From assembly GCA_963794605.1 (NCBI GenBank), contig CAWCEN010000002.1:744001-808000 (forward strand): DNA of 64,000 nucleotides. The letters are read 5' to 3'. Shown piece after piece: positions 11,133 to 19,589 of the stretch. This DNA is from VAXT01 sp963794605. Its GTDB lineage: Bacteria; Actinomycetota; Thermoleophilia; Gaiellales; Gaiellaceae. The position numbers were made by a program, and so were the translations under genes. The notes under the pieces are model-generated. The model was given only the letters and a program-made list of their open reading frames with translations. It did no database searches and was not told where the DNA came from. The stretch's first letter is position 1. Each line of letters opens with the position of its first letter.

Positions 11133-11951
11133 ATGGAAGCCGCCTCCGTTCGTGAGCGCTCGCCGCTGCGGCTGAGCCCGGCCGGTGTCGCAGCGGCGCT
11201 GCTCGGGCTGACGCTCGCCGCCTGGATCCTGACCTTCGACCGGATGCGCGGGATGGACGCAGGGCCGGGGACGGATCTCGGTGGGCTGGGCTGGTTCCTG
11301 GGCATCTGGGTGACGATGATGGCGGCGATGATGCTGCCGTCGGTGGCGCCGATGGTGCTCACGTTCGCCCGCGTGACGAAGGAACGAGCTCGCCGCCAAC
11401 AGGCGATTTACGTCCCGACCTGGATCTTCCTGCTCGGCTACCTCGCTGCGTGGACTGCTTACGGGCTCGTCGCCTACGGCGTGTTCCGCGTGGTCGACGC
11501 CCTCGCCGGGGATTGGCTCGCGTGGGACACGGCCGGGCCGTATGTGGCCGGGGGAGCGATCCTCGTCGCGGGGCTCTATCAGCTGACGCCGATCAAGGAC
11601 GTCTGTCTGCGCCACTGCCGGACCCCGCTGCACTTCCTGCTCCACGGCTGGCGCGAGGGCCGGCTCGGCGCGCTGCGCATGGGGGGTGAGCACGGGCTCT
11701 ACTGCGTCGGCTGCTGCTGGGGATTGATGATCGTCCTCTTCAGCGTCGGCGTGATGAGTCTCGTCTGGATGGCTGTGATCGCAGGCGTGATCTTTGCCGA
11801 GAAGGTGCTGCCCTGGGGGCTGCGGCTGTCGCATGTGCTGGCGGTCGCGTTCATCGTGCTCGGGCTCTGGATCGCGTTCGCCCCGGGTAGCGTCCCGGGC
11901 CTCACGGACCCCGGCAAGGACATGGGCCCGTCGATGGGCATGACGCCCTAG
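11133..11951 (+). CDS. DUF2182 predicted metal-binding integral membrane protein
   Basis: A 272-residue polytopic membrane protein of family DUF2182, of unknown biochemical role. The signatures MMAAMMLPSVAPMVL (near 57-71), CLRHCRTP and GLYCVGCCWGLMI are present, giving several Cys residues and a His at the membrane interface. Such residues underlie the predicted metal-binding label. About seven hydrophobic segments are visible. The start is ATG 11133; a TTG three codons upstream (11124) is an alternative. It is divergent from the sugar transferase with about 30 bases between starts and is followed by the LysR gene after 23 bases. Confidence 0.82.
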   Translation: MEAASVRERSPLRLSPAGVAAALLGLTLAAWILTFDRMRGMDAGPGTDLGGLGWFLGIWVTMMAAMMLPSVAPMVLTFARVTKERARRQQAIYVPTWIFLLGYLAAWTAYGLVAYGVFRVVDALAGDWLAWDTAGPYVAGGAILVAGLYQLTPIKDVCLRHCRTPLHFLLHGWREGRLGALRMGGEHGLYCVGCCWGLMIVLFSVGVMSLVWMAVIAGVIFAEKVLPWGLRLSHVLAVAFIVLGLWIAFAPGSVPGLTDPGKDMGPSMGMTP

Positions 11952-11961
11952 CCAGTCTGCT

Positions 11962-11976
11962 ATAAGCGTCACTTAT
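11962..11976. promoter_or_regulatory. ATAAG-N5-CTTAT dyad over the LysR gene start; candidate autoregulatory operator
   Basis: A perfect 5-5-5 inverted repeat (ATAAGCGTCACTTAT) whose right arm overlaps ATG 11975. The same dyad with the same inner TCA occurs at 16774-16788. It fits the LysR-family T-N11-A pattern and exactly matches ATAA-N7-TTAT, described for the LysR-type repressor CcpC. The left arm also forms TATAAG (11961-11966), a good -10 element placed so that transcription would begin at or next to the ATG. Binding here would therefore block the LysR promoter. Confidence 0.6.
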
Positions 11977-12865
11977 GGATACGCGCCAGCTGGCGGCCTT
12001 CTGCGCCGTCGTCGAGCGCAAGAGCTTCTCGGGCGCGGCTGAGCGGCTCGGCGTCACGCAGCCTGCAGTGAGCCAGCAGATCCGCTCGCTCGAGGAGCGC
12101 CTCGGGCAGCAGCTCCTCGACCGCTCGGGCCGGCGGGTGGAGCCGACCGAGGCTGGGAACCGGCTCTACCGGAGCGCGCAACGCATGCTCGTGCTCGAGC
12201 GGCAGCTGATCGACGAGGTCGCCGGCGACGCCGAGGGGCCGCTCCGCGGTCAGCTCGCCCTCGGCGCCTCGACGGGCCCGGGTGGAACCGTCGTGCCCGT
12301 CCTGCTCTGCGAGTTTGCAGAGGCCAACGCCGAGACCGCGATCGACCTCACCATCTCGGACACGCAGACGATCGTCGAGCAGGTTGCGCGGCGCGAGCTC
12401 GAGCTCGGCATCGTCGGCGCGACACCGCGCAACAGGGCGGTCGCCTACGAGCCGTTTTTCCGCGACGAGGTGATCCTCGTCTGCCCGCCGGAACACCGGT
12501 TCGCGGGCAAGACGATCGCGCTGGAGGAGCTCCGCGACGAGGGCTTGATCGCAATGCAGGAAGGCGCCGGCGTGCGGCAGGTGATCGACGACGAGCTGCG
12601 CGACGCGGGGACGCGGTTGAGGGACCTCGGCGTCCGGCTCGAGCTCGGGCTCCAGGAGTCGGTCAAGAGCGCCGTCGAAGCGGGGCACGGCGTGACGTTC
12701 ATTTCGCGGACGGCGGTCGAACGCGAGCTCGAGGCCGGGACGCTCTCCGAGGCCCGGGTGCGCGGCCTCGAGCCGTCGCGGGAGATCTCGCTCGTCCGGG
12801 CCGCCGGCCGTGTGTCGACCCGCGTGGCCGACGCGTTCGTCGAGTTTGCGCGGGCGCGGCTGTGA
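11975..12865 (+). CDS. LysR-family transcriptional regulator
   Basis: A 296-residue LysR-type regulator. The winged helix-turn-helix covers about 1-60, with SFSGAAERLGVTQPAVSQQI as the recognition region at about 17-36, followed by the linker helix and a periplasmic-binding-like effector domain (about 90-290). The gene probably has a leaderless or near-leaderless message, since a TATAAG element ends 8 bases before the ATG. The stop overlaps the next start (GTGA), coupling it to a dehydrogenase. A dyad identical in its arms lies upstream of the flavoprotein-fumarase-sulfur operon 4.8 kb away, suggesting that this regulator acts there as well as on itself. Effector unknown. Confidence 0.92.
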   Translation: MDTRQLAAFCAVVERKSFSGAAERLGVTQPAVSQQIRSLEERLGQQLLDRSGRRVEPTEAGNRLYRSAQRMLVLERQLIDEVAGDAEGPLRGQLALGASTGPGGTVVPVLLCEFAEANAETAIDLTISDTQTIVEQVARRELELGIVGATPRNRAVAYEPFFRDEVILVCPPEHRFAGKTIALEELRDEGLIAMQEGAGVRQVIDDELRDAGTRLRDLGVRLELGLQESVKSAVEAGHGVTFISRTAVERELEAGTLSEARVRGLEPSREISLVRAAGRVSTRVADAFVEFARARL

Positions 12866-13821
12866 TCGTCCGCTGGGGGCTCGGCGAGCTCGAAGGCGTG
12901 CTCGCCGAGCTTGGTGCCGCGCGTCCGTTCCTCGTCGCGAGCGCGCGCTGGGAGCCGCCGGTCGTCGTCGCCGGCGAGTGGCGCGAGGTGCCGTCCGAAC
13001 GGATCAGGGACGCCGTGGCCTCGGCCGCCGAAGCCGACAGCATCCTGGCCGTCGGCGGCGGCAGCGCCATCGACCTCGCGAAGGCGATCTCGGCCGAGAC
13101 GGGCCTGCCGCTTGTCTCCGTACCGACGACATATTCGGGCGCCGAGTGGACGCCGACCTTCGGAATCCGCGACCCCAACCGCCGCATGAGGGGCGGCGGC
13201 TCCGGCGCGAGGCTCGCGGGGATCGTCTACGACCCGGAGCTCATGCTCGGCCTGCCGCGGCCGGAAACCGTGGGCACGGCGATGAACGCGCTCGACCACA
13301 CCGCCGAGGCGCTCTACGTCAAAGGGCGCAATCCGGAAGGAGACCGCGAAGCACTTGCAGGCGCGAGCCTGATCGGCGAGTGGCTTCCCCGAGTCGTCGA
13401 GTCACCCGACGACCTCGAGGCCAGGCGTGGGCTGCTCGAAGGAGCTATGCACGCAGGCGCTGCGCTCGCCGCAGCCGGGCTCGGCCTCGCGCACGCGATG
13501 GCGCAGGCGCTCGGCGGCCGTTTCGGCCTCCAGCACGGCGCGATGAACGCGATCACGCTCCCGCCCGCGCTGCGCTTCAACGAGCCGGTCGCAGGCGCCG
13601 AGATCGCACGCTTCGGCGAAGCGCTCGGCACGGACGACCCGATCGGACGCGTGCAGGAGCTGGCTCTCCTGGGCGGGTACAAGCGCCTCCGCGACCAGGG
13701 CGTGCCCGAAAACGAGCTCGCCGAGGTCGCGGAGGCCGCCGCAGGCCGGCCGGGCGCGCGGGCGAATCCGCGCCCAGCAACGCCTTCCCAAATCTCAGAC
13801 CTGCTGCGATCCGTCTACTAG
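12862..13821 (+). CDS. Iron-containing alcohol dehydrogenase family protein, maleylacetate reductase-like
   Basis: A 319-residue group III (iron-containing) alcohol dehydrogenase relative. Signatures are AVGGGSAIDLAKAI (63-76, NAD(P)-binding) and VPTTYSGAEWTPTFGI (88-103), which is close to the maleylacetate reductase consensus. AMNALDHTAEALY and GLQHGAMNAITLPP supply conserved histidines. Maleylacetate reductase converts maleylacetate to 3-oxoadipate in aromatic-ring degradation. No ring-cleavage dioxygenase is in the window, so the substrate is open. The start is GTG 12862 overlapping the LysR stop, so expression is coupled to that regulator. It is slightly shorter than typical enzymes (about 350). 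Confidence 0.82.
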   Translation: MIVRWGLGELEGVLAELGAARPFLVASARWEPPVVVAGEWREVPSERIRDAVASAAEADSILAVGGGSAIDLAKAISAETGLPLVSVPTTYSGAEWTPTFGIRDPNRRMRGGGSGARLAGIVYDPELMLGLPRPETVGTAMNALDHTAEALYVKGRNPEGDREALAGASLIGEWLPRVVESPDDLEARRGLLEGAMHAGAALAAAGLGLAHAMAQALGGRFGLQHGAMNAITLPPALRFNEPVAGAEIARFGEALGTDDPIGRVQELALLGGYKRLRDQGVPENELAEVAEAAAGRPGARANPRPATPSQISDLLRSVY

Positions 13822-13840
13822 AACGGCCCTGAGCCTTCCC

Positions 13841-13921
13841 ACCAGCTGGTTTTCACACCCATTGAGCTCCCCTCTCTATCGAATACAGCCCCCAGCTGGT
13901 CCGACGGCTCACACCAGTTGG
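13841..13921. promoter_or_regulatory. Cluster of three CCAGCTGG-type palindromes upstream of the SARP-like regulator
   Basis: The 203-base gap before the SARP-type gene contains a perfect ACCAGCTGGT palindrome (13841-13850), a second CCAGCTGG (13892-13899) and a third degenerate copy CCAGTTGG (13914-13921). Spacings of about 50 and 22 bases are near whole helical turns. This looks like a multi-site operator for the downstream regulator. The remainder of the gap has no other feature I can support. Function is inference. Confidence 0.4.
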
Positions 13922-14024
13922 AGGCTGCTCGTCTTGCTCGTGCGAGAGGATGCTCACACGCAGTACTGAAAAGTCCCTGAAGGCCTCCGCGTTACGATCA
14001 CCCCGCAGCAGGAGGTACTGCTTG

Positions 14025-16766
14025 GTGTACCGCATTCTGGGCCCGGTCGAGGTAGAGCTCGAGGGCCCTCCGCTGTCAGTCAAGGGCAAGAAACCACGTG
14101 CTCTGCTGGCGCTGTTGATCCTGCGCCGGAACGAGCCCGTCCCGACCGAGCTGCTGATCGAAGACCTCTGGGGCGAAAAGGCGCCTGCGACGGCGGCGAA
14201 CACCCTGCAGGTGTACATCTCGCAGGTCCGGAAGATCGTGGGCGACCGCGTGTCGAGGGAAGGTTCCGCGTACCGGCTGCGGATCGACCCGGACGAGCTG
14301 GACGCGGAGCGGTTCGAGCGCGTCGCCGACGAAGGAGACGCCGCCTTGCGTCGCCGTTCGTTCCGAGAAGCGGCCGAGCTGCTCGGCGACGGCCTCGCTC
14401 TCTGGCGCGGGCCGGCGCTTGCGGACCTGCGCTACGAGTCGTTCGCTCAGAGCGAGATCACACGGCTCGAGGAGCTGCGCCTCGTCGCGAACGAGAACCG
14501 GATCGAGGCCGAGCTCGGGCTCGGCCGCCACGACCAGATGATCGGCGAGCTCCAGGCGCTCATCGCGGAGCACCCGGCACGCGAGCGGCTCAGGAGCCTG
14601 CACATGCTCGCGCTCTACCGGGCCGGCCGTCAGGCGGACGCGCTCGACGCGTATCAAGCGGCCCGCCAAATGCTCCTCGACGACCTCGGCCTGGAGCCTG
14701 GTCCGGAGCTGCGCGAGCTGGAGCAGGCGATCCTGCGGCAGGACGAGGCGCTCTCGCGGCGGCCATTGCCGCAAAGCAACGTTCCGGTGCCCGTAAGCTC
14801 GCTGGTCGGTCGACGACGCGAGCTCGACGAGGTCACGAGCGCGCTGCGGGGCCCGACGCGCGTCCTCACGCTCACTGGCCCGGGTGGCTCGGGGAAGACG
14901 AGGCTCGCGATCGAAGCGGCAAATGTGCTCGCGGACGACCTCGCAGACGGCGCATTCTTCGTCGCCCTCGACGCGATCCGAGACCCCGCGCTGCTCCTTC
15001 CGGCGATCGCCCAGGCGGTCGCGGTCAAGGAGAGCGGCGACCGCTCGCTCGCCGAGAGCCTCGCCGAGCGTTTGTCCGGGCGCCAGGCGCTGATCGTGAT
15101 CGACAACTTCGAGCAGCTCGCCGAGGCGGCTCCGGTGCTGTCCGAGGTGCTCGAGGCGGCGCCGGGTCTCTCGTTCCTCGTCACGAGCCGCTCGGCACTG
15201 CGCATCTCGGGCGAGCAGGAGTATCCGCTCGACCCGCTCGACCTCGCGGACGCCGTGACGCTCTTCGTCGAGCGCGCCAAGGGTGCCGACCCGCGCTTCG
15301 CACTCACAGTCGAGAACACAGCCGCGGTCGAGGAGATCTGCGGTCGTCTCGACGGGCTGCCGCTCGCCGTCGAGCTCGCCGCCGCGCGCACGAAGCTCCT
15401 GCCGCCGGACGCGATGCTCGCGCTCCTCGACGAGCGCCTCGACCTGCTCAGCCGCGGCGCCCGCGATCTTCCCGAGCGGCACCGCGCGCTCCGCGAAACG
15501 ATCGCCTGGAGCTACGACCTGCTTGGGCCCGACGAGAAGAAGCTCTTCGCGCAGCTGTCGGTCTTCGGCGGCGGCTTCGCTCTCGAGTCCGCGGTCGCCG
15601 TGTGCGACGCCTCGCTCGATGGGGTCGCGACCCTGCTCGACGACAGCCTGCTCGAGCGGGACGGCCCGCGCTTCAAGATGCTGGAGACGATCCGCGAGTA
15701 CGCGCTCGAGCAGCTGGCCGTGGAGCAGGAACCGGACAGCGTCAGGCGACAGCACGCGGAGCACTTCCTCAAGCTCGCCGAGTCTGACCCGGTGGCCGAG
15801 CAGGCCGCCTGGCTTGCGCGCATGGACGCAGAGCGCGACAACTTCCGCGAAGCACTCGCCTGGTCGCTCGACACGCGCGAGGCGAGTCTCGGCCTGCGGC
15901 TGGCGGCTGCGCTGTGGGAGTTCTGGTGGGTGCGCGGCTATCTCGCCGAGGGGCGCGGCTGGCTCGACGAGGCGCTTCTCCGCGGCCGCTCGGCGGCGCC
16001 TGAGCTCCGCGCCCGCGCGCTGCACGCGTCCGGAAGCCTCGCCACGCGCCAGGGCGACTACGAGTCGGCAGCCAGCCTGTTCGAGGAGAGCCTCGCCATG
16101 TGGGAGGAGCTGGGCGACGCCGCGGGCACGGCGCGCTCGCTGCTCTCGCTGGGCACCGTGGCGGCGGAGCAGGGCGACCAGGAACGAGCGATCGAGCTCT
16201 CCGAGCGCGCGGCCGAGCTCTACGACGAGTCCGGCGACCAGCGCGGCCACGCGCTCGCGATCAGCAACCTCGGCGGGATCGCCCTCGAGCGCGGCGAGTA
16301 CAGGAAGGCTGCGTCGCTGAGCGAGCAGGCGTACGGTCTCTTCGAGGCGCTCGAGGACAGCGAGGGCATGGCCTTCGCGCTCGTCAACCAGGGTTTCGCC
16401 GCGCTGTCGGAGAAGGAGCACGAACGCGCGATCGAGTTGCTTCGGGAGGCGCTTCGCAGGCTCGCCGAGCTCGAGTTCAGAGACGTGATCGGGTACTGCT
16501 TCGAGGGGCTCGCGGCGGTGCTCGCGTTCACCGAGCGTCCCGAGGAAGCGGCGAGGCTGCTCGGCGCCGCGGAGGCGCTGCGCGAGAGCCTCGGTGTCGG
16601 GCTCGCGCCGGCGGAGCAGACGACGCATGACGAGACGGTCGCCGCCGTGCAGAGCGCGCTGCCCGAGAACCGGTTCGCGGCTGCCTGGCGCCAGGGGCGG
16701 GAGCTGCCGCTCGAGGACGCGATCGGGTACGCACTCGAGGATGAGACCGCGCGCATTCCGCACTAG
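14025..16766 (+). CDS. AfsR/SARP-type transcriptional regulator (wHTH-BTAD-NB-ARC-TPR)
   Basis: A 913-residue multidomain regulator. An OmpR-like winged helix (about 1-95) contains NTLQVYISQVRKIVG; a bacterial transcriptional activation domain spans about 98-245. An NB-ARC/STAND ATPase (about 270-560) has a P-loop TGPGGSGKT near 286-294 and a Walker B-like ALIVIDNFEQL. Repeated TPR-like helices fill about 630-870. Such proteins integrate signals through ATP-dependent oligomerisation to activate secondary metabolism or development in actinobacteria. GTG 14025 is preferred because AGGAGG at 14010-14015 is ideally placed; TTG 14022 is an alternative. Targets are unknown. Confidence 0.9.
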   Translation: MYRILGPVEVELEGPPLSVKGKKPRALLALLILRRNEPVPTELLIEDLWGEKAPATAANTLQVYISQVRKIVGDRVSREGSAYRLRIDPDELDAERFERVADEGDAALRRRSFREAAELLGDGLALWRGPALADLRYESFAQSEITRLEELRLVANENRIEAELGLGRHDQMIGELQALIAEHPARERLRSLHMLALYRAGRQADALDAYQAARQMLLDDLGLEPGPELRELEQAILRQDEALSRRPLPQSNVPVPVSSLVGRRRELDEVTSALRGPTRVLTLTGPGGSGKTRLAIEAANVLADDLADGAFFVALDAIRDPALLLPAIAQAVAVKESGDRSLAESLAERLSGRQALIVIDNFEQLAEAAPVLSEVLEAAPGLSFLVTSRSALRISGEQEYPLDPLDLADAVTLFVERAKGADPRFALTVENTAAVEEICGRLDGLPLAVELAAARTKLLPPDAMLALLDERLDLLSRGARDLPERHRALRETIAWSYDLLGPDEKKLFAQLSVFGGGFALESAVAVCDASLDGVATLLDDSLLERDGPRFKMLETIREYALEQLAVEQEPDSVRRQHAEHFLKLAESDPVAEQAAWLARMDAERDNFREALAWSLDTREASLGLRLAAALWEFWWVRGYLAEGRGWLDEALLRGRSAAPELRARALHASGSLATRQGDYESAASLFEESLAMWEELGDAAGTARSLLSLGTVAAEQGDQERAIELSERAAELYDESGDQRGHALAISNLGGIALERGEYRKAASLSEQAYGLFEALEDSEGMAFALVNQGFAALSEKEHERAIELLREALRRLAELEFRDVIGYCFEGLAAVLAFTERPEEAARLLGAAEALRESLGVGLAPAEQTTHDETVAAVQSALPENRFAAAWRQGRELPLEDAIGYALEDETARIPH

Positions 16767-16773
16767 TCACTGG

Positions 16774-16788
16774 ATAAGGCTCACTTAT
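16774..16788. promoter_or_regulatory. ATAAG-N5-CTTAT dyad upstream of the flavoprotein-fumarase-sulfur operon; candidate LysR site
   Basis: A perfect inverted repeat ATAAGGCTCACTTAT. Arms and inner TCA are identical to the dyad at the LysR gene start (11962-11976). Its centre is about 43 bases upstream of the predicted transcription start at 16824, so it lies next to the -35 region, where LysR-type activators commonly bind. No good -35 hexamer is present, which fits an activator-dependent promoter. Confidence 0.6.
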
Positions 16789-16811
16789 GCCTGCGATTAG
16801 TGTTTGGGTGG

Positions 16812-16817
16812 TATAGT
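16812..16817 (+). promoter_or_regulatory. -10 element TATAGT of a probable leaderless promoter
   Basis: TATAGT ends seven bases before GTG 16824, so transcription would begin at or within a base of the start codon. There is no Shine-Dalgarno sequence between them. Leaderless messages are frequent in actinobacteria. The -35 position is weak. Confidence 0.55.
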
Positions 16818-16823
16818 CGGCGC

Positions 16824-18014
16824 GTGGCCGCGCCGCTCGAATTAGACGTGCTCGTGGTCGGCAGTGGGGCCTCCGGCCTCGCCGCCGCGGTATCGGCCGA
16901 TCGGGCCGGCGCGCGCGTCGGGCTCGTCGCAAAGGACGCGGTCCAATCCTGCAACTCGGCCAAGGCGCAGGGCGGCATCCAGGCCGCGTTCGGCGAGGAC
17001 GACTCGCCCGAGCAGCACGCCGAGGACGTGTGGAAGAGCTCGCACGAGACGGCCGACCGCCGGCTCGTGGAAGTGCTGACCGGAGAGGCGCCGGGAGCGA
17101 TCCACTGGCTCGAGGAGCTCGGCGTCGAGTTCACGCGCGAGAACGGCGGTTACCGGCTCGCGCGCTGCGGCGGCGCCTCCCGCAAGCGGCTGCTGCAGGT
17201 CGGCGACCGAACCGGCCACGCGATCACGAAGGCGATGCGCGACTGGGTCGAGGGTTCGTCCGTGCAGACGTTCCCGAAGTCCCCACTGACCGAGCTCGAG
17301 CGCCGTGAGAACGGCTGGCGCGCGGTCTGCGGCGAGCATGTGATCGACGCGGGCACGGTCGTCCTGGCCGCGGGTGGGCGCTGTTACCGGATCGCCGAGG
17401 AGCGCGGCGAGTTGACGACGAACCATCCCGGGGCGACGGGCGAGGTGACTCAGATCGCACTCGGTCTGGGCGCCGAGACGCGCGACTACGACGCGCTTCA
17501 GTACCACCCGAACGGAGGCGCCTGGCCGCCGCCGATGCAGGGCTACTCGATTCCCGAGACGACGCGTGCGTACGGCGCCGTCCTGCTCAACGCCGACCGC
17601 GAGGAGTTCACCGACTCGCTCGGCCCGCGCGACGAGGTCTCGCAAGCGATCGTCGATGAGGTCGCGGCCGGGCGGGGGGTCGAGACGCTCGACGGGCGGC
17701 CCGCTGTCTATCTCGACACGACGCGAATCGCCGAGGACGATGCGAACGTCTCTTTGCCGTACATGCTGCGCAGGTACCGTGCCGGCGGCATCGACCCGCT
17801 CGCCGAGCCGATCCTGACCTATCCGGTCCTCCACTACCAGAACGGCGGTCTCGTCATCGACGAACACTCCGAGACGACCGTGGAGGGTCTCTATGCGTGC
17901 GGCGAGATCGCCGGCGGCACGCACGGGCGGAACCGGATGATGGGCAACTCGCTGCTCGAGTGCACGGTCTTCGGCAGGCGCGCGGGCCAGGCGGCCGCGG
18001 AGAAGGCGGCGTGA
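16824..18014 (+). CDS. FAD-binding fumarate reductase/succinate dehydrogenase flavoprotein-like protein
   Basis: A 396-residue flavoprotein of the SdhA/FrdA/NadB family. The FAD motif GSGASGLAAA is near 16-25. AKAQGGIQAAFGEDDSPEQH is the family covalent/substrate loop region, QYHPNG precedes the active site and GLYACGEIAGGTHGRNRMMG carries the substrate-binding residues. It ends soon after this block and lacks the helical C-terminal domain of full-length SdhA. No iron-sulfur or membrane-anchor subunit is adjacent, so it is a soluble fumarate reductase-like oxidoreductase rather than a respiratory complex. GTG 16824 is chosen by the leaderless promoter. The stop overlaps the fumarase alpha start (GTGA), implying use of succinate, fumarate or an analogue. 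Confidence 0.85.
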   Translation: MAAPLELDVLVVGSGASGLAAAVSADRAGARVGLVAKDAVQSCNSAKAQGGIQAAFGEDDSPEQHAEDVWKSSHETADRRLVEVLTGEAPGAIHWLEELGVEFTRENGGYRLARCGGASRKRLLQVGDRTGHAITKAMRDWVEGSSVQTFPKSPLTELERRENGWRAVCGEHVIDAGTVVLAAGGRCYRIAEERGELTTNHPGATGEVTQIALGLGAETRDYDALQYHPNGGAWPPPMQGYSIPETTRAYGAVLLNADREEFTDSLGPRDEVSQAIVDEVAAGRGVETLDGRPAVYLDTTRIAEDDANVSLPYMLRRYRAGGIDPLAEPILTYPVLHYQNGGLVIDEHSETTVEGLYACGEIAGGTHGRNRMMGNSLLECTVFGRRAGQAAAEKAA

Positions 18015-18910
18015 GCACCGTCGCCGGGACCGACCTGCGTCAGGCCGTCGAGGATGCCGCCGCGTACCTCTATGTCTGGGCGCTCAAGGACATCCCGCAG
18101 GATCTGCGCGATGCACTCGCCGACGCGAAGGACAGGGAGACGTCGGTCCCGGGGCGCCGCGTGCTCGAGACGATCGTCAAGAACGTTCAGGTCGCCGAGA
18201 CCGAGAACAACATCGTCTGCCAGGACACGGGGATCGCCGTCTACACGTGCCGTGTCGGCGAGCATTTTCCCCTGCACCCGGCCAAGATCTACGAGGCGCT
18301 GAAGATCGGCACCGAGCGCGCGACGCTCGATACGCCGCTGCGCTCGAACGCCGTCCACACGATCACGCGCGAGAACACCGGGCCGAACACCGGCCACCGC
18401 CTGCCGATCGTCCACTGGGACTTCGTGCCCGCTTGGGACGGCCTCGACGTGAAGTGCATCCCCAAGGGCTCGGGCTCGGAGAACATGAGCTTCCTCAAGA
18501 TGTGCGTCCCCGCCGACGGGGTGAAGGGGATCAAGCAGTTCGTCCTCGAGTCGATCGTCGGCGCGGGCGGCAAGCCGTGCCCGCCGGGGATCGTCGGCGT
18601 CGGGATCGGCGGCTCGGCCGACTACGCGATGTACCTCGCCAAGGAGGCGATCGCGCGCCCGGTCGGGACGACGAACCCGGATCCCGAGGTCGCGAAGCTC
18701 GAGCGCGAGCTCTTCGAGCTGCTCAACGAGACCGGTGTGGGCCCGATGGGCCTCGGCGGGGACGTGACCGTCCTCTCGTGCCACATCGAGCACGCGGACA
18801 CGCACATGACCCTCAACCCGGTGGCCGTCAACTACCAGTGCTGGGCCGCGCGCCGCGCGAGCGCCCACATCAGCCCAGACGGCCATGTCGATTTCGACCG
18901 AGAGTTCTGA
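18011..18910 (+). CDS. Class I fumarate hydratase, alpha subunit
   Basis: A 299-residue N-terminal-domain subunit of two-subunit class I (4Fe-4S) fumarase or L-tartrate dehydratase. NIVCQDTGIAVY supplies one cluster cysteine. KGSGSENMSFLKMC (around 153-166) and VTVLSCHIEHADTH supply further conserved cysteines. It reversibly hydrates fumarate to malate in the cytoplasm together with the beta subunit. The start is GTG 18011, overlapping the flavoprotein stop. A 94-base gap carrying a pair of GGGGTC palindromes separates it from the beta gene. Tartrate dehydratase cannot be excluded from sequence alone. Confidence 0.88.
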   Translation: MSTVAGTDLRQAVEDAAAYLYVWALKDIPQDLRDALADAKDRETSVPGRRVLETIVKNVQVAETENNIVCQDTGIAVYTCRVGEHFPLHPAKIYEALKIGTERATLDTPLRSNAVHTITRENTGPNTGHRLPIVHWDFVPAWDGLDVKCIPKGSGSENMSFLKMCVPADGVKGIKQFVLESIVGAGGKPCPPGIVGVGIGGSADYAMYLAKEAIARPVGTTNPDPEVAKLERELFELLNETGVGPMGLGGDVTVLSCHIEHADTHMTLNPVAVNYQCWAARRASAHISPDGHVDFDREF

Positions 18911-18942
18911 GAATTGCGCCTCTTTCGTCACACATCTTTTCC

Positions 18943-18993
18943 GGGGTCTGACCCCAAACGCCCGCTCGGAGCGAACAAACGGGGTCAGACCCC
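18943..18993. repeat. Paired GGGGTCTGACCCC / GGGGTCAGACCCC inverted elements between the fumarase subunit genes
   Basis: GGGGTC-T-GACCCC (18943-18955) and its reverse complement (18981-18993) flank a small CGCTC-G-GAGCG palindrome. Each unit is self-complementary and the two units are complementary to each other. The structure occupies most of the 94-base gap that splits the fumarase alpha and beta genes. It looks like a REP-type or small mobile palindromic element; an RNA-processing or attenuation role is possible. Confidence 0.7.
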
Positions 18994-19004
18994 GTTCAGG
19001 GGCG

Positions 19005-19589
19005 ATGGCTGAGCACACGCTGACGTTTCCGGCGAGCGAGGAGGACATTCGCAAGCTTCACGCGGGCGACCTCGTGACCGTCGACGGCCACATCATCGGC
19101 ATCCGCGACCGCACGCAGATCCGGATCTTCGACGAAGGCGTCGAGCCGCCGCTCGACCTGAACGGAGCGTTTCTCCTGCATACGGCCCCAAATGTGCGCA
19201 AGCTCGGCCCGGGCAAGTACGAGCCGATGTGCGTCGGCACGACGACGAGCGCGCGCATGGTGCGCTTCACGGAGCCGCTCGGCCGCGACTACGGCGTCCG
19301 CGCGATCGCCGGCAAGGGCGGCCTTCCCGACGAGGCGATCGAGCCGATGGCGAAGCACGGGATGGTCTACTTCGCGCTGGTCGGCGGCGCCGCGGCGCTC
19401 GAGACGACCCAGATCGAGGAGATCGAAGACGTCTTCTGGGAGGAGCTCATGCCGGAGTGCCTCTGGAAGTTCCGTGTCAAGGACTTCGGCCCGCTCTGGG
19501 TCGGCATCGACTCGCACGGCAACTCGATGTACCACGACGTTCAGACGGAAGCCACGAAGCGACTGGAGGGAATCCTTGCTGGACTTTGA
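19005..19589 (+). CDS. Class I fumarate hydratase, beta subunit
   Basis: A 194-residue C-terminal-domain partner of the class I fumarase alpha subunit. It has the swivelling beta-domain pattern: LHAGDLVTVDGHIIGIRDRT near 18-37, then GPNV-like and CVGTTTSARM, followed by GKGGLPDEAIE, the conserved KGG loop. ATG 19005 is selected because the open frame upstream (to 18885) runs through the palindromic element and the alpha stop. Its end overlaps the ComA start by 14 bases, so translation is coupled. The alpha/beta pair should form one cytoplasmic enzyme. Confidence 0.88.
   Translation: MAEHTLTFPASEEDIRKLHAGDLVTVDGHIIGIRDRTQIRIFDEGVEPPLDLNGAFLLHTAPNVRKLGPGKYEPMCVGTTTSARMVRFTEPLGRDYGVRAIAGKGGLPDEAIEPMAKHGMVYFALVGGAAALETTQIEEIEDVFWEELMPECLWKFRVKDFGPLWVGIDSHGNSMYHDVQTEATKRLEGILAGL

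Noticed and set aside
12810..13832. A 340-codon plus-strand frame over the dehydrogenase gene
   Set aside because: Overlaps the maleylacetate-reductase-like gene in another frame, Arg-rich and without domains.
14076..16763. An 895-codon open frame on the minus strand
   Set aside because: It is the complement of the SARP-type regulator, rich in Arg/Leu/Glu with no recognisable domain; a GC-bias shadow.
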